From assembly GCF_000619905.2 (NCBI RefSeq), contig NZ_CP012371.1, positions 1,798,001 to 1,862,000 of the forward strand: DNA of 64,000 bases, read 5' to 3'. Shown one piece after another: positions 25,854 to 35,380 of this stretch. Position 1 is the stretch's first letter. Every line of letters begins with the position of its first letter. Position numbers and translations under genes: made by a program. The DNA is from Nitrosospira briensis C-128 (lineage in GTDB: Bacteria > Pseudomonadota > Gammaproteobacteria > Burkholderiales > Nitrosomonadaceae). The notes beneath the pieces are model-generated. The model was not told the origin of the DNA. It ran no database searches and saw only the letters and a program-made list of their open reading frames with translations.

Positions 25854-26750
25854 GTGCCGTTGCGCGCTTTTTGGTTGATGTTCGTGATCGGCTGTAATGC
25901 AAGCTACGCCGGCGTGTTCGACGACGAGGAGGCGCGCCGGCAGATTGCCGTGCAAAAGACAGCTATCGGGGAAGTGCGCAATCAGGGGCAGGCGCTGGAA
26001 TCCCGCGTCGTAAAACTTGAGGACCTGCTTAACAATCAACCGTTGCTCGAACTCCATAGCCAGATCGAAGCCCTGAGGCTTGACCTGAACAAGTTGCAGG
26101 GCCAGATCGAAGTACTGGTCAACGAGAACGAGTCTTCGCAGAAGCGCCAGAGGGATTTTTATATTGATCTGGATAGTCGGTTGAGGCGGATCGAGCAACC
26201 TGACGAGGCTGCCGCATCTGGATCTGCGGTATCCGGATCTGCAGAGACAGCTGCAGAGCCTGGCGCACCCGATATGGAACCCGAACCGGCAGCCGCGGTT
26301 CCGGCCACGGCTGCTGCCGTTGTTTCGTCCGCTGCGAGCACACCTGCCAAGAGTGTGAGCTCCGCATCGGCTAAGAATGTCGAGAGTGACGCCTATGAGG
26401 CCGCCTATAGCTTATTCAAGGCAGGCAGTTATCAAGATGCCATTTCCCGGTTTAACAAGTTTCTCCGGAGCTATCCAGGCTCCAGTTTTGCACCGAGTGC
26501 CCATTACTGGATTGGTAATTCTTATTACGCGCTACGTGATTTCAAGAGCGCCATCAGTGCTCAGGAGAAGTTGATCAAAACTTATCCGGACAGCGCAAAG
26601 GCCCCCGATGCGATGCTCAACATCGCCAGCAGCCAGCAGGAAATGAATAAAAAACCCGCTGCAAGGAAAACTCTGGAAACGCTTGTGGCCAAGTATCCGG
26701 GTAGCGAGGCCGCCGACAAGGCCAAGCGTCGGCTGATCAGTAAAAAGTAA
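25854..26750 (+). CDS. cpoB: Cell-division coordinator CpoB (YbgF)
   Basis: This 298-residue periplasmic protein starts at GTG. After the signal peptide (cleavage near residue 20) it has a coiled coil at about 25-110 and a low-complexity Ala/Pro/Ser linker at 120-165. Three to four TPR units follow, such as Y-S-L-F-K-A-G-S-Y-Q-D-A-I-S-R-F and A-P-D-A-M-L-N-I-A. CpoB links Tol-Pal constriction with peptidoglycan synthesis. It is the usual last gene of the tol-pal operon. Confidence 0.93.
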   Translation: MPLRAFWLMFVIGCNASYAGVFDDEEARRQIAVQKTAIGEVRNQGQALESRVVKLEDLLNNQPLLELHSQIEALRLDLNKLQGQIEVLVNENESSQKRQRDFYIDLDSRLRRIEQPDEAAASGSAVSGSAETAAEPGAPDMEPEPAAAVPATAAAVVSSAASTPAKSVSSASAKNVESDAYEAAYSLFKAGSYQDAISRFNKFLRSYPGSSFAPSAHYWIGNSYYALRDFKSAISAQEKLIKTYPDSAKAPDAMLNIASSQQEMNKKPAARKTLETLVAKYPGSEAADKAKRRLISKK

Positions 26751-26789
26751 TTTAACCCGTCATGGGGTATTCTCCCGTACATCTACGAT

Positions 26790-27482
26790 ATGGTTCAAAC
26801 CATCTCCCCTCCTATATCCAAGGTCACACAACCCCGCGAAGCGGAGAGTTTGCGTATCAGCGAGATATTTTTCTCTCTACAGGGAGAAACCAGCCGCTCA
26901 GGATTGCCGACCGTATTCGTACGTTTGACCGGTTGCCCCCTGCGCTGTGCTTATTGCGATACCGACTACGCTTTCTATGGAGGAAAGCGTCGGTCAATCG
27001 CTGATATTCTGGCGGAGGTTGCCAGCTACGGCGCCTGCTACGTGACGGTGACCGGAGGAGAGCCCCTGGCACAGAAAGAATGTCCGCTATTGCTTACCTT
27101 ATTGTGTGATGCAGGCTATTCGGTATCGCTCGAAACCAGCGGCGCATTGGATATATCTGGAGTAGATGATCGCGTTTCGAGGATTCTGGATATCAAAACG
27201 CCGGGTTCGGGCGAAGCGGCAAAAAATCACTGGCCAAATCTCCAACATCTTACGCCCCATGATGAAGTGAAGTTCGTGTTGTGCGATGAAGTCGACTATC
27301 AATGGGCGCTGGAGGTGATGCATGAGCGTCAATTGAATCTCATCTGTCCAATTTTATTTTCGCCGGTCTATGGCAAGCTTGACCCCGCGATGCTGGCTGC
27401 ATGGGTGTTACGCGACCGCATAATGGTCCGGGTGCAGATCCAGCTTCACAAATTATTGTGGGGAGAGGGCGCGGGACGGTGA
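26790..27482 (+). CDS. queE: 7-carboxy-7-deazaguanine synthase QueE
   Basis: This 230-residue radical SAM enzyme makes the 7-deazaguanine ring of queuosine. The cluster motif is C-P-L-R-C-A-Y-C (C-x3-C-x2-C) near residue 52. The N-terminal I-S-E-I-F-F-S-L-Q-G-E-T is diagnostic. It lies directly between cpoB and queC, a common arrangement, and is likely co-transcribed with queC. Confidence 0.95.
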   Translation: MVQTISPPISKVTQPREAESLRISEIFFSLQGETSRSGLPTVFVRLTGCPLRCAYCDTDYAFYGGKRRSIADILAEVASYGACYVTVTGGEPLAQKECPLLLTLLCDAGYSVSLETSGALDISGVDDRVSRILDIKTPGSGEAAKNHWPNLQHLTPHDEVKFVLCDEVDYQWALEVMHERQLNLICPILFSPVYGKLDPAMLAAWVLRDRIMVRVQIQLHKLLWGEGAGR

Positions 27483-27524
27483 AGAGCGAACAAAAATACC
27501 TCGCCAATTTCCCATCTTGACTTC

Positions 27525-28223
27525 ATGGCCAGGGCTGTAGTTCTTTTGTCAGGTGGGCTGGACTCCGCCACCACGCTTGCCATTGCCCGTAATAGAGGGT
27601 ATGAATGCTACGCTTTGAGCGTGGATTACGGTCAGCGCCATGCATCGGAACTTGCGGCTGCGGAAGAACTGGTGCATTCGATCGGCGCGCGTGAACACAA
27701 GGTAATCAAGCTCGATCTGTCCGTATTCGGCGGTTCGGCATTAACGGATAAATCGAGCGCTATACCGACGGAAGGCTCCACCGCCGGTATTCCAGCCACG
27801 TATGTGCCTGCCCGTAACACCATCATGTTGTCTCTCGCGCTCGCCTGGGCCGAAGTGCTCAAGAGCCGGGATATTTTCATTGGGGTCAACGCAGTAGACT
27901 ACTCCGGTTATCCGGATTGCCGCCCCGCGTACATCCAGGCATTTGAGGAGATGGCAAATCTTGCTACCAAAGCTGCGATTGAAGGCGCCAGGCTAAGCAT
28001 TCACGCACCCCTTATAGCGTTGTCGAAAGCGCAGATCATTCAGCACGGGATCTTGCTGGGGCTCGATTACAGTTCGACCGTGTCGTGTTATCAGGCGGAT
28101 GAAGATGGGCGCGCCTGTGGCATGTGCGATTCCTGCCGGTTACGGCGGGCGGGGTTTGAATCAGCCGGCGTGGCCGATGTAACGCGTTATCAACACATTA
28201 TCAAAACCGGTGGCTGCACCTGA
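27525..28223 (+). CDS. queC: 7-cyano-7-deazaguanine synthase QueC
   Basis: This 232-residue ATP-dependent enzyme converts carboxy-deazaguanine to preQ0. The pyrophosphatase loop is [11 protein letters not shown] at residues 7-17. The zinc site cysteines are near the C-terminus in C-Y-Q-A-D, then [10 protein letters not shown]. It follows queE by 42 bases. Confidence 0.96.
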   Translation: MARAVVLLSGGLDSATTLAIARNRGYECYALSVDYGQRHASELAAAEELVHSIGAREHKVIKLDLSVFGGSALTDKSSAIPTEGSTAGIPATYVPARNTIMLSLALAWAEVLKSRDIFIGVNAVDYSGYPDCRPAYIQAFEEMANLATKAAIEGARLSIHAPLIALSKAQIIQHGILLGLDYSSTVSCYQADEDGRACGMCDSCRLRRAGFESAGVADVTRYQHIIKTGGCT

Positions 28224-28268
28224 TTCCCTGATCCATAGCGGGAAAGCGTATTCAGCCATCCTCTCTTC

Positions 28269-28967
28269 ATGATCCCCTGGCTCACGCCCGAAACTCCTTT
28301 TCCCCCGTTAGACACTGCGCTCACCCAGCCTAACGGTTTGCTCGCGGCCGGCGGTGATCTCTCGCCGCAACGGCTGATCGAAGCCTACCGCTGCGGGATT
28401 TTTCCGTGGTTCAACCAGGGCGACCCTATTTTATGGTGGAGCCCGGATCCACGCATGGTACTTTTCCCTGCCGAGCTTAAAATATCCCGGTCGTTAAGAA
28501 AAACGCTGAAGAAGGCTAATTATACGATCAGGATCGACAGTGCTTTCAACCAGGTGGTGCAGGCGTGCGCCGCGCCCCGCAAGGAGCGAGCAGGCACATG
28601 GATCCACGATGAGATGATCGCAGCTTACACTGCGCTGCACGAGATGGGCTGGGCCCATTCCATCGAAACATGGATAGATGGCGAGCTGGCGGGTGGATTG
28701 TACGGTGTTGCGCAGGGAAGGATGTTTTTTGGCGAATCCATGTTTTCCCGCGCTACCGATGCGTCCAAGGTTGCATTCGTGCACCTGGTAAGACACCTTG
28801 AGCGCCGAGGCTTCAAAATGATCGACTGCCAGATGAAAACCGCTCATCTCGCTTCTTTCGGCGCTCGGGAAATTTCCCGCAAGGAATTTAGTCTAAAATT
28901 AAAAGAATTGGTAAACTACCCGGAACGAGTCGACAAATGGTGTGTGGATTATGAGTCACTTGAATGA
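28269..28967 (+). CDS. aat: Leucyl/phenylalanyl-tRNA-protein transferase
   Basis: This 232-residue N-end-rule enzyme adds Leu or Phe to proteins with N-terminal Arg or Lys, marking them for ClpAP. The opening M-I-P-W-L, then L-L-A-A-G-G-D-L-S and [10 protein letters not shown] are diagnostic. Its end overlaps the start of the arginyl-transferase-like gene by 17 bases, so the two N-degron enzymes form one unit. Confidence 0.96.
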   Translation: MIPWLTPETPFPPLDTALTQPNGLLAAGGDLSPQRLIEAYRCGIFPWFNQGDPILWWSPDPRMVLFPAELKISRSLRKTLKKANYTIRIDSAFNQVVQACAAPRKERAGTWIHDEMIAAYTALHEMGWAHSIETWIDGELAGGLYGVAQGRMFFGESMFSRATDASKVAFVHLVRHLERRGFKMIDCQMKTAHLASFGAREISRKEFSLKLKELVNYPERVDKWCVDYESLE

Positions 28968-29694
28968 TCTTCCGTCTTCAACGCTGCAGTTTTACACTAC
29001 CGCGTCTTATCCATGTAGTTACCTGCCGGAGCAATTGGCGCGGTCTCAGGTGGCAACACCCAGCCACCTGATCGATACCGGTGTCTATGGCGCATTGGTA
29101 CAGGCCGGCTTTCGCCGTAGTGGCGCTTTTACCTACCGCCCATATTGCGACAATTGCAGTGCTTGCATGCCGGTACGGATCGTGGTTGACGAATTGATTT
29201 CGAGGCGCGCCCAACGTCGTTCCTGGAAACGTCATCAGAACCTGGTCGCCACTCAACACGGTCTTTATTATCATCCGGATCACTATGCGCTATACCTGCG
29301 CTATCAGGCGCGCCGCCATAGCGGGGGCGGCATGGATCGAGACAGCCGAGAGCAATACCGCCACTTCCTGCTGCCAAGCAACGTCAATTCCAGCCTTGTC
29401 GAGTTTCATGAAAATGGCAAGCTGCGCATGATCAGTATTATCGATGAGTTGCACGACGGCATATCATCTGTATATACCTTCTTCGATCCCGATGTGCCGG
29501 GGGCCAGCTTCGGTACCTATAATATTTTATGGCAGGTACAACTGTGCCGGCTATTGAAATTGCCCTATCTTTATCTTGGTTACTGGATAAAGGAAAGCCG
29601 AAAAATGGCATATAAGGCAGGTTTCAGGCCGCTGCAAGGTTTGGTCGGGGGGCAATGGGAACCGCTGAGCCATTCCAGGATTCCTGAAGACTGA
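28951..29694 (+). CDS. bpt: Bacterial aspartate/glutamate leucyltransferase (Bpt/Ate family)
   Basis: This protein of about 247 residues transfers Leu to proteins with N-terminal Asp or Glu. The family cysteine motif [12 protein letters not shown] is near residue 70. The C-terminal [15 protein letters not shown] is strongly conserved. ATG 28951 is used; a GTG nine bases earlier is possible. It partners with the overlapping aat gene. Confidence 0.94.
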   Translation: MSHLNDLPSSTLQFYTTASYPCSYLPEQLARSQVATPSHLIDTGVYGALVQAGFRRSGAFTYRPYCDNCSACMPVRIVVDELISRRAQRRSWKRHQNLVATQHGLYYHPDHYALYLRYQARRHSGGGMDRDSREQYRHFLLPSNVNSSLVEFHENGKLRMISIIDELHDGISSVYTFFDPDVPGASFGTYNILWQVQLCRLLKLPYLYLGYWIKESRKMAYKAGFRPLQGLVGGQWEPLSHSRIPED

Positions 29695-29748
29695 GACCAG
29701 TTCTCAGGAATGGCCGAAACATCGAGCCATGAACTTATCGCTATGAAG

Positions 29749-30693
29749 TTAGCGTTGTGCCGCCCTTATCGCTGCTGCGCGTGTAGCCAGCGGTTTTGCC
29801 TTATCCGCGTGGCCAATTTCCCGATAGAGCTGCGCCAGGTTTTCAAGGCTTGTTGCTACATTAGGATGATTTCGACCCAGTGATTTTTCCGAGATAGCCA
29901 ATGCGCGCCTGAACAGCGGCTCGGCATAAGGGTACTTGCCCTGTTCGTTATACAGGCCCGCCAAATTATTCAAGCTCAAGGCAACGTTTGGATGATCCGG
30001 ACCCAGCGCCTTTTGCGACATCGCCAGTACTCGTTTAAAAAGTGGTTCAGCCTGCGCATATTGTTGTTCGGCTGTATACAGCAGCGCAAGGTTGTTCAGG
30101 CTCATCGCTACGTTTGCATGGTTCGGGCCAAGCGTTTTCTCTAATATATCCAGCGCGCGCTTGAGAAGAGGCTCAGCCTGCGCATACTGTTCCTGGGCCT
30201 GATATAGCTGCGCCAGGTTATTCAGGCTCATGGCTACATTGGGATGATCCGGCCCGAGCGCCTTCTCATCGATTGCCAACGCACGCTTGTACAGCGGTTC
30301 GGCCTGCGCGTATTGTTCTTGTTTCCTGTAAAGCATAGCGAGATTGTTCAATGTCGCTGCCATCTCGGGGCCTTCCCCGACAGACTTTTCAAAAATAGCC
30401 AGGGCGCGTATGAGGAGAGGTTCCGCCTGTTTATACTGATCCCGGGCGCTATATAGAAACGCCAGGCTGTTCAGGCTCGAGGCAATGTCGGAATGGTCTG
30501 GTTCTCTCGTTTGTTCGGCTATCTGCAGCGCCTTGGCCGCGACCACGGTCGCGCGGTTATAGTCCCCTTGCTCATAAAGCAATTCCCACTCCTGGTTGAG
30601 CGTATCCCAATCAGTGATGGCATGAGCCAATCCCGAAGAGGCCATGAAAACCAGGATCAGGCACTGGCGAGTCAGCTTGGCGAATGTAATCAT
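29749..30693 (-). CDS. Periplasmic TPR-repeat protein
   Basis: This 314-residue protein has a signal peptide (cleavage near residue 25, S-G-L-A-H-A). It is followed by about six 42-residue repeats of the kinesin-light-chain/TPR_12 kind, such as A-Q-A-E-P-L-x-K-R-A-L and L-G-P-D-H-P-N-V-A-x-S-L-N-N-L-A. The repeats are highly alike, including at DNA level, suggesting recent duplication. It is a protein-interaction scaffold; the partner is unknown. Confidence 0.85.
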   Translation of the reverse strand: MITFAKLTRQCLILVFMASSGLAHAITDWDTLNQEWELLYEQGDYNRATVVAAKALQIAEQTREPDHSDIASSLNSLAFLYSARDQYKQAEPLLIRALAIFEKSVGEGPEMAATLNNLAMLYRKQEQYAQAEPLYKRALAIDEKALGPDHPNVAMSLNNLAQLYQAQEQYAQAEPLLKRALDILEKTLGPNHANVAMSLNNLALLYTAEQQYAQAEPLFKRVLAMSQKALGPDHPNVALSLNNLAGLYNEQGKYPYAEPLFRRALAISEKSLGRNHPNVATSLENLAQLYREIGHADKAKPLATRAAAIRAAQR

Positions 30694-31063
30694 TTACGCT
30701 TATGAGAAGTAACAAACCATGGGTAATTTATTGCCGAATACTGAAGGAACCCTTGAACCTGAATCGCCGGTTGACCGCTTATTTTCGGCTCATTTGCCAA
30801 CCGAGTAATCACTATAACGAAGAAAGATTTTCTGTGCCCCGTGAGCTTTATTTTTCGGTGAACTCGCTCCACTCCATTCAATGCGAGATTTAGATTGAAT
30901 GGATACGTTTTACCAGGTATCAAACACGATGAAAAAAACTCTCGCGGTTGGGCGATGCCTCGATCAACCGCGCTTGTTCCAACGACCAGCCTCCCTATGA
31001 CGATGATTAACGGTCGCAAGTTCCTTTACAGACTCGGCACTTTCCGGGTGTTAAAATGAATAC
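30694..31063. other. Intergenic region, 370 bp, with repeat-like segments
   Basis: This spacer lies between the divergent TPR gene and pyrD and must hold both promoters. A segment at about 30755-30800 (AACCTGAATCGCCGGTTGACCGC) resembles the left arm of the MITE-like element at 33466, in degenerate form. A perfect 9-bp inverted repeat CCATTCAAT / ATTGAATGG lies at 30874-30882 and 30894-30902. No gene is seen. Confidence 0.4.
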
Positions 31064-32110
31064 ATGTTCTATTCCTTACTTCGTCCGCTATTATTCAGTC
31101 TCGAACCCGAAACAGCTCACCGCGTTACGTTTGATGCAATCGAGAAAGCTTATCGTTTCGGACTGATCAATCGCGCCCCGATAGCATGCCAGCCCCGCCA
31201 TGTCATGGGTCTCGACTTTTCCAATCCTGTCGGCATGGCTGCCGGGCTGGATAAGAACGGTGAACACATTGACGCACTGGCGGCGCTCGGGTTTGGTTTT
31301 ATCGAAATTGGTACGGTAACGCCCCGTCCACAACCGGGGAACCCCAAGCCTCGGCTGTTTCGTATTCCTCGGGCACAAGCCATAGTCAATCGCATGGGCT
31401 TCAACAATGACGGTATCGATAAACTGATAGCGAATGTCAGGCGTGCAAATTACCGCGGCATACTTGGCATCAATATCGGAAAGAATTTCGATACCTCGAT
31501 GGAAAAGGCGGTTGACGATTACTTGACTTGCCTGCGCAAAGCCTATCGCTACGCCGATTATATCGCCATCAACATTTCTTCGCCTAATACGCCCTCTCTC
31601 CGGCAACTACAAAACGCCGACGAACTGGATCATCTGCTGGATGCGCTGAAGCTGAACCAGCAAAAACTCGCCGACGAGTACGGAAAATATACGCCGCTTG
31701 CCGTAAAAATCGCTCCCGACCTCGATCTGCAGCAAATAGACTCTATTTCGGCGCTTTTGATGAAACATCGTATAGACGGGGTTATCGCGACGAATACCAC
31801 TATTTCCCGCACTGGAATAGAGACACTACCCTATGCATCCGAGTCTGGTGGATTGAGTGGTGTACCGCTGGCTAAACGCGCCACCGCTGTCATCAGACGC
31901 TTGCATGGAGTGCTGCAAGGCGCGCTGCCCATCATTGGCGTAGGCGGCATCATATGCGCAGCGGACGCAGAGGAAAAAGTCGAGGCTGGAGCAAGCCTGG
32001 TCCAGATATACAGCGGCCTGATCTATCGCGGCCCTGGCCTGATACGGGAGATTGCGCATGCATTGTGCGCCTCGGACACGCAGCGTTCTTCACGGGCGGG
32101 TTTGGGATGA
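31064..32110 (+). CDS. pyrD: Dihydroorotate dehydrogenase (class 2, quinone-linked)
   Basis: This 348-residue membrane-associated flavoprotein of pyrimidine synthesis has the class 2 N-terminal helix [10 protein letters not shown]. The active-site loop [11 protein letters not shown] carries the catalytic Ser, and I-G-V-G-G-I marks FMN binding. Electrons go to the quinone pool. Its stop overlaps the next gene's start (ATGA). Confidence 0.97.
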   Translation: MFYSLLRPLLFSLEPETAHRVTFDAIEKAYRFGLINRAPIACQPRHVMGLDFSNPVGMAAGLDKNGEHIDALAALGFGFIEIGTVTPRPQPGNPKPRLFRIPRAQAIVNRMGFNNDGIDKLIANVRRANYRGILGINIGKNFDTSMEKAVDDYLTCLRKAYRYADYIAINISSPNTPSLRQLQNADELDHLLDALKLNQQKLADEYGKYTPLAVKIAPDLDLQQIDSISALLMKHRIDGVIATNTTISRTGIETLPYASESGGLSGVPLAKRATAVIRRLHGVLQGALPIIGVGGIICAADAEEKVEAGASLVQIYSGLIYRGPGLIREIAHALCASDTQRSSRAGLG

Positions 32111-32841
32111 ACGAAAATTTACTGGTAGCGGAAATCGACGCAATACTGCCGCAAACCCAATGCCGCCGGTGCGGATTCTCCGGCTGCGAACCCTACGCCA
32201 GGGCCATTGCTGACGGGCATGCCAACATCAACCAGTGTCCTCCCGGTGGCGACGAGGGCATTCGCAAACTGGCGGAGTTGCTGGGGATAAGGCCCATGGC
32301 GCTGAACCCCCTGCACGGTAACCTCAAACCCAGGACCGTGGCGCTGATTGACGAGCAGCCCTGCATAGGTTGCACGCTTTGTATCCAGGCGTGTCCGGTG
32401 GATGCCATCGCAGGCGCGGCCGGCCACGCGCATACTGTCATTGCGGCCGAATGTACCGGTTGCGAGTTGTGTGTTGCGCCGTGCCCGGTCGATTGTATCA
32501 GCATGATTCCATCCAAGGTACGAACTGCCGGTTCCGCAGGTAAGGACGACGCCAAAATTGATGACCCCTTGATACTTGAAGACGACAAGCAAATTGCCGA
32601 CCGCGCGCGCGCGCGGTATCAATTCAGGCTGCAAAGGCTCGAGCGTGAAAAACAGGAGAACGAAGAAAGGCTTAAACAAAAAGCCGAAGGAATGAGTGGT
32701 ATTTCATCACCTGCCACCGATCTCAAGAAAGCAACTATCCAGGCTGCTCTGGAGCGTGCCATGGTCGTTCAAGCGCAGGCATCGAAGAAAAATAGCGCTG
32801 CGGATCCGTCGGTAACATCCCACCATAGTATTAATTCATGA
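32107..32841 (+). CDS. rsxB: RnfB/RsxB-like ferredoxin protein
   Basis: This protein of about 244 residues has an N-terminal Fe4S4 domain (C-R-R-C-G-F-S-G-C...C-P-P-G-G). A pair of [4Fe-4S] motifs follows: [12 protein letters not shown] and [12 protein letters not shown]. The C-terminal 80 residues are a charged, probably coiled-coil tail. The hydrophobic N-terminal anchor of true RnfB is missing and no other rnf genes are near. This solitary pyrD-rnfB-nth arrangement recurs in betaproteobacteria. It may serve Nth cluster upkeep or another redox task; not known. Confidence 0.85.
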   Translation: MNENLLVAEIDAILPQTQCRRCGFSGCEPYARAIADGHANINQCPPGGDEGIRKLAELLGIRPMALNPLHGNLKPRTVALIDEQPCIGCTLCIQACPVDAIAGAAGHAHTVIAAECTGCELCVAPCPVDCISMIPSKVRTAGSAGKDDAKIDDPLILEDDKQIADRARARYQFRLQRLEREKQENEERLKQKAEGMSGISSPATDLKKATIQAALERAMVVQAQASKKNSAADPSVTSHHSINS

Positions 32842-33470
32842 ATTCAAATATACGCCGCGAAATATTCAGGCGCTTCAAGTCGGTTAACCCGCACCCCACC
32901 ACCGAACTGGAGTATGGTTCGACCTTTGAATTGCTTATCGCAGTGATCCTTTCGGCCCAGGCTACCGACAAGGGCGTGAACCTGGCGACCCGGAAACTGT
33001 TTCCCACGGCAAATACACCTGAGAAAATTCTCGCCCTGGGGGAAGCCGGGCTGCGGGATTACATCAAGAGCATCGGGTTATATAAAACCAAGGCCAAGAA
33101 TATTATCGCTACTTGCAACCTGCTTATCCAGCATCACGACAGCGAGGTGCCGCAGACACGGGAAGCGTTGGAAAAACTGCCGGGCGTGGGGCGCAAGACC
33201 GCCAACGTGATATTGAATACCGCTTTCGGCCAACCCACTATGGCGGTGGATACGCATATTTTCCGGGTCGCAAACCGAACCGGGCTTGCGCGCGGCAAAA
33301 CCGTGCTGGAGGTGGAGTTGAAACTACTGAAGTGCATACCGAAGGAATTCAGCCACGATGCGCATCACTGGCTCATTTTACATGGGCGGTATGTATGCAT
33401 CGCGAGAAAGCCGAAATGTGCCATTTGTATCATTAATGATTTGTGCGAGTTCAAGGAAAAAAATCTTTAA
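32838..33470 (+). CDS. nth: Endonuclease III
   Basis: This 210-residue DNA glycosylase/AP lyase removes oxidised pyrimidines. Its helix-hairpin-helix is [11 protein letters not shown] with the catalytic Lys, then [12 protein letters not shown] with the catalytic Asp. The [4Fe-4S] ligands are C-x6-C-x2-C-x5-C at the C-terminus. It overlaps the ferredoxin gene by four bases. Its TAA stop falls inside the left arm of a MITE-like element. Confidence 0.97.
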   Translation: MNSNIRREIFRRFKSVNPHPTTELEYGSTFELLIAVILSAQATDKGVNLATRKLFPTANTPEKILALGEAGLRDYIKSIGLYKTKAKNIIATCNLLIQHHDSEVPQTREALEKLPGVGRKTANVILNTAFGQPTMAVDTHIFRVANRTGLARGKTVLEVELKLLKCIPKEFSHDAHHWLILHGRYVCIARKPKCAICIINDLCEFKEKNL

Positions 33471-33710
33471 CCTAAATCCGGTAGTTGACCGCTCATTTAA
33501 TAGATCAGTATTATGATTAATAACAATATTTCATATTATTTGACGCTCACCTTTCGGGTGAGGTCGCTACCGGGTGAATTGCACGGCTTTTGCGGCACAT
33601 GGCTGCGTTGCAACTCCTTGGAATGGAACGACCATTCCGCGTCGTTGCGCCTTGCCCTGCACCCCAAAAACCGTACACTTCACCCCGTCCAACTACCAGA
33701 TTTAGGTTTA
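33466..33710. mobile_element. MITE-like element with about 24-bp inverted repeats
   Basis: The left arm at 33466-33490 (TTTAACCTAAATCCGGTAGT...) and the right arm at 33687-33710 (...CTACCAGATTTAGGTTTA) are inverted near-copies with two or three mismatches. They enclose about 196 bases. The interior has no convincing gene but contains a short stem GCTCACCTTTCGGGTGAGG near 33545. Total length is about 245 bp. The left arm includes the nth stop codon. A degenerate copy of one arm may lie near 30755-30800. Confidence 0.6.
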
Positions 33711-33756
33711 AGGAAAACAGCTTTGAGAAAAATGAGTCCGCTCAGTTACAGCCTGG

Positions 33757-34185
33757 ATGTTTAATCCTTCGAGGGAAGAGGCGCGCCAGTTTTTCTTTGA
33801 CACCTGGCGCAAGTATCGGCAGAGAGAGATACTTTCCGACATGGAAAACATGGCGATTGAGGTGATCCTGCTGCATCCGGAGTACCACGCCATGCTTGAT
33901 GATCCAGGACGCTACCAGGACAAGGATTATCTGCCCGAAATGGGCGGTACCAATCCATTTTTACATATGGGCATGCATATTGCCATCGGGGAACAGCTCT
34001 CGATAGACCAGCCCGCCGGTATTCGCAAGCGATTTGAACGTCTACTGAAGCTGACCGGCAACGAGCACGATGCCGCGCACCAAGTCATGGAATGTCTTGC
34101 GGAAATGATTTGGCAGGCACAGCGCAACCAATCTGCGTTTGACGCCTCGGTTTACTTTGAATGCCTGGACCGGTGGAAAAATTGA
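33757..34185 (+). CDS. DUF1841 family protein
   Basis: This 142-residue soluble protein opens M-F-N-P-S-R-E-E-A-R-Q-F-F. It carries H-P-E-Y-H and N-P-F-L-H-M-G-M-H, which fit DUF1841, a family confined mainly to beta- and gammaproteobacteria. Several conserved histidines could bind metal; that is a guess. Function is unknown. It often follows nth, as here. Confidence 0.88.
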   Translation: MFNPSREEARQFFFDTWRKYRQREILSDMENMAIEVILLHPEYHAMLDDPGRYQDKDYLPEMGGTNPFLHMGMHIAIGEQLSIDQPAGIRKRFERLLKLTGNEHDAAHQVMECLAEMIWQAQRNQSAFDASVYFECLDRWKN

Positions 34186-34576
34186 TCTGTATTCGAGGTG
34201 ACGCTACCCATCCTGTTTATCTGGACTCTGAGTAGCAGGCCACTGGTTTCCAGTCCGCCTGCACCTTCTGAACAAGCCACTTGGGGTGAGTGCTGCGTAT
34301 GTCCTCTGAGGAAGGACCGGCGCTACTTGGTTGAAAACCGATGGGGACGGCGCCCAAGCGTTGCGCAAAGGGTGCCCCGAAGGGAGCATCGGGACAGTAC
34401 CGAGGTCCACAACCGTCCCTGACGCCTGCTTTCTACGCCGAGGCCGTGCACCTTCTTCGGGAAAATACTTATTCTGCACTGCGTTCGCGCGCTATCCGTC
34501 TCGTTTCCCCCAGCCCATCCCTACATCCATGGGGCCACGATCATGCCCGCCTAGAGCTTATCCAGAAATTCCTGAA
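34186..34576. other. Unassigned intergenic region, 391 bp
   Basis: This spacer lies between the DUF1841 gene and the convergent cytochrome gene. Several short open frames exist on both strands but none has a ribosome site plus protein-like content. GC-rich self-complementary patches (GGCGCCC; GTGCCCC...GGGAGCATCGGGAC) suggest possible RNA structure or an old element. I cannot identify it. Confidence 0.35.
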
Positions 34577-34903
34577 TCAATATTTGGTTTTCAGACCGGA
34601 TTGACTTGCAAAATAAGCTGACACATTTTCAATGTCTTCCTTGCTCAGGGCGGCAGCCATGCCAGCCATGATGGGATCCTGGCGTGCGCCCGACTTATAT
34701 TCGGTCAGCGTTTTCTCCAGATAACTTGCATGCTGTCCGTTCAGTCTCGGAAAAGCAGGTGCGGGACTATTGCCGTCCGGACCGTGGCACGCAGCGCAAA
34801 CCTCCGCCGCTTTTTTCTTGCCAGCTTCAATATTGGCCGCCATTCCCTGGCTGGAAATCAGCAGCAGCGCGCCGCTCGCCGCGGCAATAACGAAATTTTT
34901 CAT
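34577..34903 (-). CDS. Class I cytochrome c (c4/c553-like)
   Basis: This 108-residue periplasmic monohaem cytochrome starts at ATG 34903. The signal peptide ends A-A-N. The haem site is C-A-A-C-H-G, and a late methionine in D-P-I-M-A-G-M is the probable axial ligand. It carries electrons in the periplasm, plausibly to a terminal oxidase. It lies 25 bases after a similar cytochrome gene, probably one operon and an old duplication. Confidence 0.9.
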   Translation of the reverse strand: MKNFVIAAASGALLLISSQGMAANIEAGKKKAAEVCAACHGPDGNSPAPAFPRLNGQHASYLEKTLTEYKSGARQDPIMAGMAAALSKEDIENVSAYFASQSGLKTKY

Positions 34904-34928
34904 GAGGCTTTCCTTGCGTGATGAGTAA

Positions 34929-35261
34929 TTATTTTCCGCTGGCGCCAGCGTAATAGGCCGCCAGATCTTCCATATCCTGTTCGGATAGCTGGGCGGCAAT
35001 CGCCTTCATGCTGGGGTGGCTGCGGGCATCCGTTTTATACGCCTGTAGCGCTTTGACCAAGTACTCGGCATGCTGGCCGCCAATTCTCGGGACGTTATAC
35101 ACCGTCGGGTAAGATGTCCGGTATCCTTCTATTCCATGACAGCCGATACACATGGTATTCTTCTGCTTGCCCGCAGCTGGATCACCCGCTGCCTGAGCCG
35201 TACCGGTGACTGCCAGAAGCAAGCCCCACGCAAATAAACTTATTATTGCTGGTCTTTTCAT
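34929..35261 (-). CDS. Class I cytochrome c (c4/c553-like)
   Basis: This 110-residue periplasmic monohaem cytochrome has a signal peptide with cleavage after A-Q-A. The haem motif is C-I-G-C-H-G and the axial Met is in H-P-S-M-K-A-I. Its pattern (R-I-G-G-Q-H-A-E-Y-L-V-K-A-L-Q-A-Y) parallels that of the downstream cytochrome (R-L-N-G-Q-H-A-S-Y-L). Together they resemble the two halves of a dihaem cytochrome c4 split into separate genes. Confidence 0.9.
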   Translation of the reverse strand: MKRPAIISLFAWGLLLAVTGTAQAAGDPAAGKQKNTMCIGCHGIEGYRTSYPTVYNVPRIGGQHAEYLVKALQAYKTDARSHPSMKAIAAQLSEQDMEDLAAYYAGASGK

Positions 35262-35339
35262 TATCAGTGCCCCCTCTTTACAAAAAGAGCGACTCTAAAC
35301 GATGTGTCATTCCTGGTCAATCAATAAATCTATAAAACA

Positions 35340-35370
35340 ATAACATATATCGAATAGGGATATATGTTAT
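35340..35370. promoter_or_regulatory. AT-rich inverted repeat upstream of the cytochrome genes
   Basis: The perfect 11-bp arms ATAACATATAT and ATATATGTTAT are separated by nine bases. The repeat lies ten bases after the ABC-F stop and about 80 bases upstream of the first cytochrome start, both on the minus strand. It could be a terminator stem for the ABC-F gene or a dimeric regulator's operator. The lack of GC in the stem makes the operator reading slightly better. Confidence 0.4.
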
Positions 35371-35380
35371 GAAATTATCG

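Noticed and set aside
31954-32106. Longer N-terminus for the RnfB-like protein starting at 31954
   Set aside because: It would overlap pyrD by over 150 bases; ATG 32107 overlaps by four bases and begins the conserved sequence.
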